Counted from the first letter of the stretch, positions 8,174 through 15,761 are shown. The stretch: 34,830 bases of DNA from a virus (IMGVR_UViG_3300017960_000037:1-34830); one strand, 5' to 3'. Program-made: numbers and translations. Notes: generated by a model not told the origin, from the letters alone.

Positions 8174-8614
8174 TTTTTTCTTCTAATATTATTCTGTTTA
8201 TTGTTACAAATGCGAATGTTTGGTTATGTAAACCTCCAGCCTTTGGTAAGACGTTTAATTTATGAAACATATAAACATCTTCAATGACTGAACCTATATA
8301 CCGAGGAACGTTTAGACCTTGACGTCCTCGGGTGAGGAATTTTTTAAGTTTTGTTCTTTAAAAAATTCTCCAACTGCTTTGTCGAGTAAAGCTGCATCAA
8401 TCATAGAAATTTGATTCTTGTTGTTGATATCAACAGGTTTTCCCTCTTTATCTTTAACAGCTCTCAAGATTAGTTCTCTGGTATATTTACCTCTTAGTAA
8501 TCTTGGTTGACCTTCATCTGGGTAGAATGTACATTGATCTTGAAGATCAAGAACTTCTCCGTAAGCAATATCTTCAATGTTATATTCTTTTTCGTTAATT
8601 ACTTTTACAACCAT
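8160..8614 (-). CDS. Tail assembly chaperone G-T fusion made by -1 ribosomal frameshift
   Basis: The zero-frame protein (8614 down to 8339, 92 codons) can slip -1 on A AAA AAT at 8345-8339 and continue in the other frame to the stop at 8160. This adds 59 residues (join 8614-8339, 8339-8160; 151 aa in all). The added frame is fully open across the otherwise empty gap before the tape measure and overlaps its start by 14 nt. It contains LPKAGGLHNQ, resembling the 'P.aGG...Q' signature of T-type chaperone extensions. In tailed phages such G/GT pairs recruit tail-tube subunits to the tape measure. The slippery site, spacer and hairpin are all visible. Frameshifting itself is inferred. Confidence 0.82.
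8301..8345 (-). promoter_or_regulatory. Programmed -1 frameshift signal: slippery heptamer plus hairpin
   Basis: Reading leftward: A AAA AAT (8345-8339) is in the correct zero-frame register. A 7-nt spacer follows (8338-8332). Then CCGAGGA pairs with TCCTCGG (8331-8325 with 8307-8301), extended by CG/CG next to one bulged base. The loop is about 12 nt and includes the zero-frame stop (TAA, 8314-8312). This is one of the few GC-rich stretches in an AT-rich window. Confidence 0.85.
8312..8614 (-). CDS. Tail assembly chaperone (G-type, unshifted product)
   Basis: The 100-aa product lies between the tail tube and tape measure genes, the conserved position of the G chaperone. The N-terminus is beta-like (VVKVINEKEYNIEDIAYGEVLDLQDQ) and the C-terminal half is helical (SMIDAALLDKAVGEFFKEQ), as in gpG-like proteins. 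The last eight codons lie downstream of the slippery site and are specific to the unshifted form. GAGAGGTG ends 5-6 nt before the ATG, a good Shine-Dalgarno match, which suggests strong independent translation. The short form should be in excess over the fusion. Confidence 0.8.
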   Translation of the reverse strand: MVVKVINEKEYNIEDIAYGEVLDLQDQCTFYPDEGQPRLLRGKYTRELILRAVKDKEGKPVDINNKNQISMIDAALLDKAVGEFFKEQNLKNSSPEDVKV

Positions 8615-8651
8615 CGTTGCACCTCTCCGTCTTCATTAAGACAAATTACGA

Positions 8652-8678
8652 GGAATAAAGGTAATAAACCTTAATTCC
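8652..8678 (-). other. Stem-loop between tail tube and chaperone genes
   Basis: GGAAT-T-AAGGT, a TTATT loop, then ACCTT-T-ATTCC: two perfect 5-bp helices separated by a T-T mismatch. It lies in the 87-base gap after the tail tube stop. It is not followed by a T-tract in the direction of transcription, so it looks more like an mRNA stabiliser or partial attenuator that keeps the abundant tube message separate from the chaperones than a full terminator. Confidence 0.55.
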
Positions 8679-8701
8679 ACATTATAAAAAATACACATTA
8701 A

Positions 8702-9610
8702 TTAAAATGTGTATGTAGCGTTTGAATCAACAAGTACAGCAGTTGTTGTTCTAACATCAGCAGTAGCAGATACTTCAATTTCTCCTTCTACTCCTGTTGG
8801 TTCTGGATGTTCTTTGAATACAACTTGGTGAGTCATAGTTAAAGTATCAGAACCTCTTGTCCAAGCAATTACTACTGGTACTTCAGTTCCAGCAATAAAT
8901 GGAGCTCTTGCTGAAGTTCCTTGTAGCTTGAACCCTAAAGATAAAGCTTCAGTAAGTTCCATAGGACAAGGTTCGTAGATCAATTCTCCTTCTTGTTCAT
9001 CAGATAAGTTATTAGTTCTTGTGTATTCGTAACTTGTGATTTTTAAGTCATTTCCATCGACAGTAACTTTTCCACCTACAATATCAGCAAATCTGAATGG
9101 TGTTGTAGTACTTGAAGTGAATACTTTTTGAGTTGTTGTAGCTTTATCTTTTGCGATTAAACCATTTTCAGCTTCTAAGTAACCTCCTTCTTGACAAGAC
9201 AATTTAAATTCATTAGTTTTACAACCTGTTGCAACTTCAATAATATCTGATTGTGTACCTCTTCCTTTTTTCTCATGATACATAGAATATGAAACTAAGT
9301 CATCTCCTGTTGTAAATGTATGAGTATAAGGTCCAGCTCCAGTAGTATTCAAAGTTCCGAATGCTGCTAAGAAGAATGTTCCATCTTGTACTCTCCACAT
9401 TGTTGTTCCTGCGAATTTCTTTTGCAGTACATCAATTGAGTGAGTTTCTCTAGATAAATCTTGAGTCCTATTTAACTGTGTTTGATTTGATTGATTAACT
9501 TCGTGTGATTGAGTTTTTCCAAACCAACTGAATGAAACAGGAGCTGTATTATAACTTGATTCAAGAGCAGCTCCTGTCTTAGATAATGATGCGGTATATT
9601 TACATGTCAT
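8702..9610 (-). CDS. Major tail tube protein
   Basis: The 302-aa protein is beta-rich with few charges, in the right place upstream of the chaperone and tape measure genes. The N-terminus (YTASLSKTGAALESSYNT) and the body (WRVQDGTFFLAAFGTL, FKLSCQEGGYLEAENGLIAK) resemble the 'tube' fold shared by siphovirus major tail proteins. The region after ~residue 225 (APFIAGTEVPVVIAW to the end) looks like an additional outer beta domain. A strong Shine-Dalgarno site (GGAGG, 8 nt before ATG) supports high expression, fitting a protein needed in hundreds of copies. Confidence 0.82.
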   Translation of the reverse strand: MTCKYTASLSKTGAALESSYNTAPVSFSWFGKTQSHEVNQSNQTQLNRTQDLSRETHSIDVLQKKFAGTTMWRVQDGTFFLAAFGTLNTTGAGPYTHTFTTGDDLVSYSMYHEKKGRGTQSDIIEVATGCKTNEFKLSCQEGGYLEAENGLIAKDKATTTQKVFTSSTTTPFRFADIVGGKVTVDGNDLKITSYEYTRTNNLSDEQEGELIYEPCPMELTEALSLGFKLQGTSARAPFIAGTEVPVVIAWTRGSDTLTMTHQVVFKEHPEPTGVEGEIEVSATADVRTTTAVLVDSNATYTF

Positions 9611-9784
9611 TTATTTTTCCTCCTTTTTCTTAAGTTCTTCAACTGTCCAATTTTTAGACAATTGCTTTTTCACATTTACAAGACCATCTTCTTTGATTGA
9701 AATATGTTCTCCATGTGAATATCTTTTACCATCAATTGCAATTGACGGATTTTTAACTGTTCCTTTATATTTTAGCACGTGCAT
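9611..9784 (-). CDS. 57-aa hypothetical protein between tail terminator and tail tube genes
   Basis: The start (ATG at 9784) lies 2 bases after the tail-terminator stop, and the stop abuts the tail-tube start directly (9610), so it sits tightly inside the operon. The product begins MHVLKYKGTV and has a short beta segment (YSHGEHISI), then WTVEELKKKEEK. The Lys/Glu-rich end overlaps the Shine-Dalgarno site of the tail-tube gene. The pattern 'G..Y..Ge.i.i.e' followed by a 'W.veel..ke' helix resembles the small fold of virion-associated 'FluMu-like' accessory proteins. That resemblance is weak; the function is unknown. Confidence 0.6.
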   Translation of the reverse strand: MHVLKYKGTVKNPSIAIDGKRYSHGEHISIKEDGLVNVKKQLSKNWTVEELKKKEEK

Positions 9785-9786
9785 TT

Positions 9787-10308
9787 TTACTTAGTTAAAC
9801 TCATGTCGATATTTACTTGAATAATATCAATGAATTGATCATTGTCTGTAATGTTGTTTTTCGCGAAGTTCAACTTTACAAGATCTAATTGGTCAAATAA
9901 CGTATCCTCATTGTCAGCTAAAGATTTTAAAACCTGTTGTGAGATTCTATCTCTCCAACTTCTTTGATTAGGTTTGGCAGCGCTAGCGTCAATTTTTATT
10001 TGCCAAATTCCTCCAACCAAATCATAACAGGTTGACCCTTGTCCGTCGATTTTAATTTCACCAACATCTACAGGTTCTATAGAAATAATTGGACCGTCTG
10101 TATCTTTTTTTAAAACACCAACAATGATATATGATCTTCGATCAATCCATTCTGAAGAAGCCTTAAGGGTTGTCCTGTCAGATTCGTAATCTTTAGGATG
10201 ATGAACACTTGTTACATAACCATTAGAGTTACCATCAGAATCTACTCCTCTGAGTACATCTCTTAAAAGTTTACTGATTTCCTCCAAATAATCTATAACA
10301 TTCGTCAT
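9787..10308 (-). CDS. Tail terminator / tail completion protein
   Basis: I chose the ATG at 10308 (MTNVIDYLEE, 173 aa). An in-frame ATG at 10344 would add 12 residues, but a late-type promoter (TATA at 10334-10341) lies in that stretch and would start transcription only a few bases before 10308. The N-terminal helix and the alpha/beta body (SYIIVGVLKKD, QIKIDASAA, SWRDRISQQVLKSLAD, FIDIIQVNIDMSL) fit the tail-terminator fold of lambda gpU/SPP1 gp17. The position directly before the tail-tube region agrees. It caps the tube and joins it to the head. Confidence 0.65.
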   Translation of the reverse strand: MTNVIDYLEEISKLLRDVLRGVDSDGNSNGYVTSVHHPKDYESDRTTLKASSEWIDRRSYIIVGVLKKDTDGPIISIEPVDVGEIKIDGQGSTCYDLVGGIWQIKIDASAAKPNQRSWRDRISQQVLKSLADNEDTLFDQLDLVKLNFAKNNITDNDQFIDIIQVNIDMSLTK

Positions 10309-10310
10309 TT

Positions 10311-10341
10311 GTAAAATATTAAGTTTTTGTAAGTTTATATA
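10311..10341 (-). promoter_or_regulatory. Virion-side TATA promoter
   Basis: Reading leftward: GTATATAAA (TATA 10334-10341), 14 nt, then ATATTTTAC (10311-10319). This downstream element is identical to that at 14107-14115. The predicted message starts next to the ATG at 10308, so it would be leaderless. Confidence 0.65.
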
Positions 10342-10348
10342 CATTAAC

Positions 10349-10687
10349 TTATTTGTATATTTTGGCTATAGAATTAGCAATTGCTCTAGAATTATTCTTA
10401 ACTGCTTTTTGCATAAAATGTTTACCAGCTAAGAATCTTGTTCCGAATTCTTGGAACTTACCATAATTAACACCATCTGCTACTTTCCACTTAAGAAATT
10501 TAAGCTTAGATGTATTAATAGAATTTCTAAGGATACCTTTATTTACAGGAGCACCAATCTTTGCATCTCTCTCAACTTTGAAAGCTGATTTACCTAGATC
10601 GTCGTCTACTTTATTAATTAATTTCGACTTTTTGATTAAAGTTGCAGAAAGTTTCTTATCTCCTTTGTATCTTATTTTGAATCCCAT
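10349..10687 (-). CDS. HK97 gp10-like head-tail connector protein
   Basis: I chose the ATG at 10687 (MGFKIRYKG, 112 aa), one base after the previous stop, over an in-frame ATG 7 codons earlier. The body carries VNYGKFQEFGTRFLAGKHFMQKAV, the HK97 gp10/minor-capsid signature (a 'Y..f.EfGT....a..F..pA' pattern). The N-terminal half is basic and helical (DDLGKSAFKVERDAKI, PVNKGILRNSI). It sits between the head-completion and tail-terminator genes, as gp10-family proteins usually do. It acts in head-tail joining. Confidence 0.78.
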   Translation of the reverse strand: MGFKIRYKGDKKLSATLIKKSKLINKVDDDLGKSAFKVERDAKIGAPVNKGILRNSINTSKLKFLKWKVADGVNYGKFQEFGTRFLAGKHFMQKAVKNNSRAIANSIAKIYK

Positions 10688-10688
10688 T

Positions 10689-11039
10689 TTATTCCATTCT
10701 ATTATCAAATTTACAATATAGTTTAGTATAGTTTAAACCATTTTGGATTTGAATTATAGTATACTTAATAGAATTATAAGTAAAATAGTCGTCCTGATTA
10801 ACTGATGTACCTTTCTTAACATAAAGTGCAATCATTTTGTTAGTATCGTACTCAGTTTCGAACATTTCTCTTTCTTTATTTGAAAGATCTGTTACTTGTG
10901 CTCTAACAGTTGTAGTAGATTTAGTTGGTGTAGGTTCATCATCGTCATAATTAGGCGTGTAAGAAGTAGTAATTTCTAAATCAATATTTTCACCAACAAA
11001 TTGTTGTCCAATTGCAACATGATTAACTCCTCTGTACAT
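10689..11039 (-). CDS. Head closure / head-tail joining protein
   Basis: A 116-aa beta-rich protein (IDLEITTSYTPNYDDDE, TTTVRAQVTDLSNKERE, YFTYNSIKYTIIQIQNGLNYTKLYCKFDNRME) with the SPP1 gp16/HK97 gp7-type order of strands and a central charged turn. It lies between the adaptor and the gp10-like protein, the standard position of the head-closure ring. The identity is inferred from length, fold character and gene order rather than a firm signature. Confidence 0.6.
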   Translation of the reverse strand: MYRGVNHVAIGQQFVGENIDLEITTSYTPNYDDDEPTPTKSTTTVRAQVTDLSNKEREMFETEYDTNKMIALYVKKGTSVNQDDYFTYNSIKYTIIQIQNGLNYTKLYCKFDNRME

Positions 11040-11045
11040 TTTATA

Positions 11046-11381
11046 TTATCTGAATTTAGGATCTGAATTGACGATGATTCCTGTTACACCATCTGATGAA
11101 GCTACTTGTGATTCTTGAGATAATGCCATCTTGTATAAATCATTGTATGTTTCTGGATTTTGTTCTTGGAATTCAGTATCTCCTGATTTCTTTAATTTAG
11201 TCCAGTCAATTGATTTAGCAAGTAGATATGCAGCAAAGAATTTTAAAGTAGTCTCATTAGTTGTAGTTCCGACATTTAACGTAGTAGCATCAGTAATAGC
11301 ACCAGTAACTTGAGTTGAAGAAATTTCACTAACACTAGTGATTCCCATGTAGTCTCTTAATGTTGCTTCGTCTAATGTCAT
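11046..11381 (-). CDS. Head-tail adaptor (connector) protein
   Basis: A 111-aa, mostly helical protein beginning MTLDEATLRDYMGI, with KFFAAYLLAKSIDWTKLKKSGDTEFQ and a C-terminal GIIVNSDPKFR. Short helical proteins starting with 'T.ee.r....' just after the capsid genes are typical gp15/gp6-like adaptors that bind the portal. It is spaced 6 bases from the next gene and 10 from the previous one. The call comes mainly from position and secondary-structure character. Confidence 0.55.
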   Translation of the reverse strand: MTLDEATLRDYMGITSVSEISSTQVTGAITDATTLNVGTTTNETTLKFFAAYLLAKSIDWTKLKKSGDTEFQEQNPETYNDLYKMALSQESQVASSDGVTGIIVNSDPKFR

Positions 11382-11391
11382 TTTACGTTAA

Positions 11392-11706
11392 TTAGTTCAA
11401 TGGAACTTCTGGATCTTCGTTGTCAGATGAATCTTCTTCATCTTCTTCAGTTTCAGGTTCGTAAGGACCATTAACTGCTTCCCACTCTTTAAGAGCAGCT
11501 GCTTGTTTTTTCTTAGATAAGTTAGCGAATTCTTGTGATGACGGATCAATCAAAGTTTTTTCATCTAACACTTCTAAATAGTCAGGGATGATTCCTTCGC
11601 TTGTTAATTTCTTAACTTGAGCATCGTTTAATTCAACGATTTCACCATATTCATATGTATTCTCAGCAAATGCGAATCTTCCGTTAATTACTTTATATTT
11701 AACCAT
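11392..11706 (-). CDS. 104-aa acidic-tailed protein downstream of the capsid gene
   Basis: The N-terminal half is beta-like (VKYKVINGRFAFAENTYEYGEIVELNDAQVKKLTSEG), resembling small 'expression tag' domains that precede connector proteins in several siphoviruses. The C-terminal 25 residues are strongly acidic (ETEEDEEDSSDNEDPE). It has its own promoter, a TATA box in the end of the capsid gene. A head-completion, assembly-chaperone or accessory role is possible; no firm family. Confidence 0.6.
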   Translation of the reverse strand: MVKYKVINGRFAFAENTYEYGEIVELNDAQVKKLTSEGIIPDYLEVLDEKTLIDPSSQEFANLSKKKQAAALKEWEAVNGPYEPETEEDEEDSSDNEDPEVPLN

Positions 11707-11740
11707 TTTTCTAGTTAGTAATAATTATACAGAAAAGGTA

Positions 11741-11748
11741 TTTATAAA
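11741..11748 (-). promoter_or_regulatory. TATA box at the 3' end of the capsid gene
   Basis: TTTATAAA (TCTTTATAAATACC on the minus strand) lies across the gap after the capsid stop, 35 nt before the ATG at 11706. ATTATTAC follows about 15-16 nt downstream. This suggests a secondary promoter feeding the connector and tail genes separately from the capsid message. Confidence 0.6.
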
Positions 11749-11750
11749 GA

Positions 11751-12656
11751 TTACCATCCAGTAACCTTTACTACAGCTGTTGGAAAGGGTACTTCTACAG
11801 GTCCCATTCTAGCTTCTACTCTTCCTTTTAATTCTTTAAGGAATTCGTTTGATTGAGAGTTTGAATCAATTACAGATCTTACTGCTTTTGCAATAGGTAA
11901 TCTTGTAAGTTCTCTATCATTCGGAATGAATAAAGCAGTACCAGCAGCAATTGTACCTCCACCTGCTAAATCTAATCCAGCTGTTAAATCAGCTTCATTC
12001 ACAATTTTCAGATTTGGAATGGATTGCATAATTAAAGTCATGATGTTAGCGTTTGAGGCATTATCAACAATTTTAGTGAATACTTTCCATTCTCTATCAG
12101 CTACTACTAATGTGTAACTTCTTCTTCTGAATTTTTGTGGAATTGAGTTGAATGCATTTACAACTTCGTTAACAATGTTTAATGAAGCAGTGTTTAAAGC
12201 AGTACCTGAGTATGATGTTAATCCTACTAATTCTAGAACTCCTGGGAATTCACCGAATTCTGTATCTCCTCTATAACATAATGCATTGATCTTTTCATCA
12301 GTAGCTCTTTTAGCTCTTTCAACATATTCTAAGTTTAATGGTCTTCCGAATTTTCTAGCTAATCTAATGTCAGCTTTTCTAATTGCGTATTCAATACCAC
12401 ATTCTTCTATGTCATATCTTACTGATGAACCGTTTAATTTAAGTTTATTAAATCTTGATCCTTTTCTAACTAAGTTAGCTTCACCTGAATCAGTTAATAC
12501 TTCGTATTTACCAACTTCAGCATCTGGGTTTTGTAGTAACAATGGTTGGAAAACCTCGGAATAAGTCAGATCTAAATCTGGAGATCTTTTACCGATTGCT
12601 TCGATGAAAGTTACTTCTTCTTTTGTTAAATGTCCTGAATCTTGTGCATTAATCAT
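11751..12656 (-). CDS. Major capsid protein, HK97 fold (encapsulin-like family)
   Basis: A 301-aa protein following the protease-scaffold and decoration genes. The pattern EKINALCYRGDTEFGEFPGVLEL (residues ~126-148) is characteristic of the encapsulin/linocin-like branch of HK97-fold shell proteins ('D..i..G....g..Gl.'). It is followed by VVNAFNSIPQKFRRRSYTLVVADREW and a C-terminal beta region ending VEARMGPVEVPFPTAVVKVTGW. The N-terminal ~30 residues may be processed by the protease at 13087-14097, but no cleavage site can be named. It forms the icosahedral head. Confidence 0.85.
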   Translation of the reverse strand: MINAQDSGHLTKEEVTFIEAIGKRSPDLDLTYSEVFQPLLLQNPDAEVGKYEVLTDSGEANLVRKGSRFNKLKLNGSSVRYDIEECGIEYAIRKADIRLARKFGRPLNLEYVERAKRATDEKINALCYRGDTEFGEFPGVLELVGLTSYSGTALNTASLNIVNEVVNAFNSIPQKFRRRSYTLVVADREWKVFTKIVDNASNANIMTLIMQSIPNLKIVNEADLTAGLDLAGGGTIAAGTALFIPNDRELTRLPIAKAVRSVIDSNSQSNEFLKELKGRVEARMGPVEVPFPTAVVKVTGW

Positions 12657-12661
12657 TTTTA

Positions 12662-13084
12662 TTAGATCCTCACAATTTGAATTGTAGCATCTGCACCACC
12701 TGCAGCTGTAAGAGCAATTCCCTCTGTAGCAACTGTTTTAGTAGTTGGTGTAGCTTCTGGTGCATATTTACCAGCAGCAGCTCCTTTTACGAAGTCTCCT
12801 ACAGCAATAGCAGCACTTGAAGTAACGTTTAGTACTTCTCCTTTTAACTTTACTGTAACTAATTCGTCAGCAGCATAAGCTTCTTCTGTATTTCCTTTTT
12901 CAAGGTTTGCAGCAGCAACAGCATCATCTGGTACTGCCCATCCAATTGAATCAGTAGCTGTTCCAACAATCACTACACCAGCAGCAGATAGTTTAACAGG
13001 TAATCCGAAAGCAATTTCAGCTCCAGCTTTAAATGATTTACTTACTTGTAAATCGTCTCCAATTTCAGTTAAGATAGATGTCAT
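12662..13084 (-). CDS. Capsid decoration / stabilising protein (DUF2190-like)
   Basis: A 140-aa, Ala/Val/Gly-rich beta-protein. Features include VSKSFKAGAEIAFGLPVKLSAAGVVIVGTATDSIGWA, then LVTVKLKGEVLNVTSSAAIAVGDFVKGAAAGKYAPE. This is the DUF2190-type small trimeric capsid-stabilising fold, typical immediately before or after the capsid gene. It is separated from the capsid gene by 5 bases and from the protease by 2. The role, cementing capsomers, is inferred from family and position. Confidence 0.75.
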   Translation of the reverse strand: MTSILTEIGDDLQVSKSFKAGAEIAFGLPVKLSAAGVVIVGTATDSIGWAVPDDAVAAANLEKGNTEEAYAADELVTVKLKGEVLNVTSSAAIAVGDFVKGAAAGKYAPEATPTTKTVATEGIALTAAGGADATIQIVRI

Positions 13085-13086
13085 TT

Positions 13087-14097
13087 TTAATTTTTATCTC
13101 CTTGTTTTTTCACATTTCTAAATTGTGAATTTAATGCTTCTGAGTCGTAATCTTGAGATTCTTCCTCTCCTTCAGCTCCGTCTAATGATTTAGCTTCTTT
13201 TGATTTCATATCTGCATGTGCAGATTTGATTGCTTCAGAATCAGCAGAATCGAAAACAGCTTTCATTGAAGGCATTTTCTCAGATAATTCGTTTCTCATA
13301 GAATCTACAGCTTCTTTCTCTTTGTCTTGGAAGACTTTTAAAGAATCAGTTGCAGATTTTAATTTCTCTGACAAATCGTTTTTATCAGCTTCTAACTTTG
13401 AAATAGTATCTGCGTCAGTAGCTTTTTCAGATTTCAGAGCCTCAACTTCTTTTGTTAAGTCCGCGTGATCTTTTTGTAAAAGAGCGTGGTCTTTTTCTAG
13501 TTGAATATTTTTATCTTCAGCCATTTTTAAATCAGCTTTATCAGCACCAATACCATAAAATGGAAATGGAGCTCTTCCAGGATGTACTTGACCAAACTTA
13601 TCTAAAAGAATTGCCAAGTGATCCAACTTGATATTCCTTTGAACGTAGTCAAAAGCTTTACCAAGGAAAGAGCCACTAGCTTCCTCTTTTTCGTATTTGA
13701 AGCCAATGGAAACATCCACACCTTCACCAGCTTCCAATTTCTCTTCCAGATGTTTTGTATCTTCACTTCTCTTAATGATTAGATCAGAATATAATTTATC
13801 AGGATGTTTTTCATCGAAAGTTGGTTTGCTAAGAAATCCAATACTTTCAGCCGCTTTTTCTTTTGTGGACATTTCCTCAAAAGACTTAGTCGGATGTAAG
13901 AATGCAATCGGTGTATTTGCAACATCAATTTTTTGAATTTCCTCCAAAGGCTTGTAAGCAGCACCATCAGCGTATTGTTGAACAATCTCACCAGTGATAG
14001 GTACGTTATAGATAAGAATCTCACTATCAGTTATTTCAAATTTAATATTTGAATCGATAGTCAATTCAACTTTACTTACAGTAGTTGTTTTATCCAT
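13087..14097 (-). CDS. Prohead protease (DUF2213-like) fused to capsid scaffold
   Basis: The N-terminal ~185 residues are the protease: PIAFLHPT (His68), VDVSIGFKYE (probable nucleophile Ser130) and IKLDHLAIL (His160). These make a plausible His-Ser-His set of the herpes assemblin-like fold. Residues ~190-275 are a long heptad-rich coiled coil (EKDHALLQKDHADLTKEVEALKSEK and onward), then an acidic, disordered tail: the internal scaffold. Fusing protease to scaffold lets the enzyme remove its own core after assembly. It has its own late-type promoter at 14107-14137. Catalytic residues are assigned by pattern only. Confidence 0.8.
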   Translation of the reverse strand: MDKTTTVSKVELTIDSNIKFEITDSEILIYNVPITGEIVQQYADGAAYKPLEEIQKIDVANTPIAFLHPTKSFEEMSTKEKAAESIGFLSKPTFDEKHPDKLYSDLIIKRSEDTKHLEEKLEAGEGVDVSIGFKYEKEEASGSFLGKAFDYVQRNIKLDHLAILLDKFGQVHPGRAPFPFYGIGADKADLKMAEDKNIQLEKDHALLQKDHADLTKEVEALKSEKATDADTISKLEADKNDLSEKLKSATDSLKVFQDKEKEAVDSMRNELSEKMPSMKAVFDSADSEAIKSAHADMKSKEAKSLDGAEGEEESQDYDSEALNSQFRNVKKQGDKN

Positions 14098-14106
14098 TTG
14101 TCTTTG

Positions 14107-14137
14107 GTAAAATATTCAGTTCTTATATATTTATATA
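14107..14137 (-). promoter_or_regulatory. Virion-side TATA promoter for the capsid genes
   Basis: Reading leftward: GTATATAAA (TATA 14130-14137), 14 nt, then ATATTTTAC (14107-14115), the same 9-mer as at 10311-10319. It would start transcription about 10-15 nt before the protease ATG and drive the protease, decoration and capsid genes. Confidence 0.7.
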
Positions 14138-14149
14138 CATTCTTAAAAT

Positions 14150-15427
14150 TTAGAATAATTCATTCCATCTTATTGCAACATCTATTGTTCCAGAAGTACC
14201 TCCAGAAGCAGTTCTTAATACAAATGCAACTAATTCACCAGGTCTTAATTCTAAAAAATAATTAGTTAGGTCAGTTGGCTGCAATGTATCAACCTTAGCC
14301 ATTCTCCAAGGAAAATACGGAGGATAGTCAAATGCTCCAGCATTTAATGTTGCATCTGTTGTTACTTCATGTGTTGAATTATTTGTATCAATGTCGTTCC
14401 AGGTTGGTGTATTTGAAATATCAGATTCCTGAATCTTAATAATTTTTAATCTTGCTGTCTTATTTAAATCAGTAGCAGCACTTATTAATTGTAGATATGA
14501 ATTAATATAATTATCTTTTCCGAAGAATTCTGTTTTGTTTCTAAATACTGCTAGACATGTATCAGCTGCAGTAATATTAAATGTTAATTCACCAGAGAAA
14601 GTTCTTACTGTAGGCCTTGAAAGCATACTTCCAGTCTGGATAACTCCAGAAGAAACAAAATCTGAAGCACTTACAATATCTATTGCATTATTTCCATTTC
14701 CTATTTCTGCACCAATAGGTAAATAAGGATTATCAATTAATGTTTCTGTTGAAGTTGAAGGATACTTAAATTTAGCAAATGTATACCAAGTTCCATCTGC
14801 TCTCATCACTTGAGCTACAGCTGTTGGGCATCCATAACCATATTTAATCTGATAAGCATTTAATTTAGTTGGATCAAAAGTATCTTCATGAAAATTATCT
14901 TGTATATCTTGGATGTTAACATTTATCTCGAAGTCTACTCCAGCTTTTCTTCTTCCAAATACAAATTGAGTCCCAGTATAACCAATATAGAATCCGTCGT
15001 CTAAAGTCATAATACCAGCATGTTGATATGATCCAGAAATAGGAGTTGTAAATCTCCATCCAAATGCACAAAATGTTTCTTGTCCAGCAACAAATCTTAA
15101 GAAATTATTACTTCTTAAAAATATACTACTATTTGGTGTTGTTCCTGTTCCAATTGTTAATAAAGATCCGGGATATGTCGGATCTAGATAAGCACTTCCG
15201 ATAATTGTAGGTGGAGCTGCAGTTCCAGTTGGTAAACCATAATGAAATAATGCAGCAGAATCTATAACTCTCTCTGCTGTAAGTTTTTCACCGAATAAAG
15301 TATTTTGAGATACTCTATTATTCTCGTCTAGATTCATTGCAAATGTAGGATTAGTATCATTTACATTTTTACCATCTTCTGTAGTTAATTTTCTTGGAAG
15401 ACTTCCTATGTATTTAGTTGTACCCAC
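14150..15427 (-). CDS. Beta-rich virion protein, probable head appendage or decoration spike
   Basis: The 425-aa protein has the pattern GWRFTT, then YQIKYGYGCPTAVAQVMRADGTW, TFAKFKYPSTSTETLI, NPYLPIGAEIGNGNNAID. This beta-sandwich block is seen in several phage virion appendage proteins of unknown detail. The N-terminal ~90 residues are less ordered; the C-terminus ends in an RWNELF strand. It lies between the portal and the protease, inside the head module, which argues for a capsid-associated protein and against a tail fibre. It overlaps the preceding gene by 14 nt. Confidence 0.55.
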   Translation of the reverse strand: MGTTKYIGSLPRKLTTEDGKNVNDTNPTFAMNLDENNRVSQNTLFGEKLTAERVIDSAALFHYGLPTGTAAPPTIIGSAYLDPTYPGSLLTIGTGTTPNSSIFLRSNNFLRFVAGQETFCAFGWRFTTPISGSYQHAGIMTLDDGFYIGYTGTQFVFGRRKAGVDFEINVNIQDIQDNFHEDTFDPTKLNAYQIKYGYGCPTAVAQVMRADGTWYTFAKFKYPSTSTETLIDNPYLPIGAEIGNGNNAIDIVSASDFVSSGVIQTGSMLSRPTVRTFSGELTFNITAADTCLAVFRNKTEFFGKDNYINSYLQLISAATDLNKTARLKIIKIQESDISNTPTWNDIDTNNSTHEVTTDATLNAGAFDYPPYFPWRMAKVDTLQPTDLTNYFLELRPGELVAFVLRTASGGTSGTIDVAIRWNELF

Positions 15428-15761
15428 TTCTCACACCTCTATAATATATTTCAAATACTGGATTACCATCTGAAGAAATGAAATTAAATTTCATAACATC
15501 TGTAACAAGATCTTCTACTATGAAAATACCTTCATCTCCTTCTAAGATCACTTCTTCTGCATTATCCGCATAACAAAAGTCTTCACCATTATTAATACTG
15601 TGTTCAATAGAGAAAGTAGTAGTTGAATAAGTACCACTTTTCTTTATGAATTGAAAAATATGAGTTCTTCCATTTGTATCGAATTCAAGAGAAGGATCAT
15701 TTTCAGAGAAGACAGTATGTTTATCTCCTCTATCTTTTATTAGTTGACCTTTTTCTTTCAT
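15414..15761 (-). CDS. 115-aa virion-associated beta protein
   Basis: The start is set by a late-type promoter whose downstream element includes the ATG, so the message should be leaderless. The protein has short beta strands (THIFQFIKKSGTYSTTTFSIEHSI, GIFIVEDLVTDVMKFNFISSDGNPVFEIYYRG), resembling small phage sandwich proteins that bind with the larger neighbour. The end overlaps gene 14150-15427, so the two are translated together and may form a pair. The function is unknown. Confidence 0.55.
   Translation of the reverse strand: MKEKGQLIKDRGDKHTVFSENDPSLEFDTNGRTHIFQFIKKSGTYSTTTFSIEHSINNGEDFCYADNAEEVILEGDEGIFIVEDLVTDVMKFNFISSDGNPVFEIYYRGVRSGYN

Noticed and set aside
7743-8186. 147-aa rightward ORF opposite the tape-measure gene
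   Set aside because: It is a mirror frame of a strongly coding gene; the Ala/Ser/Pro/Thr-rich product is typical of antisense shadow frames, as for other rightward frames in 3489-18864.
10309-10344. ATG at 10344 as start of the tail-terminator gene
   Set aside because: The extra 12 codons coincide with a late-type TATA box and its downstream element; kept only as an alternative.
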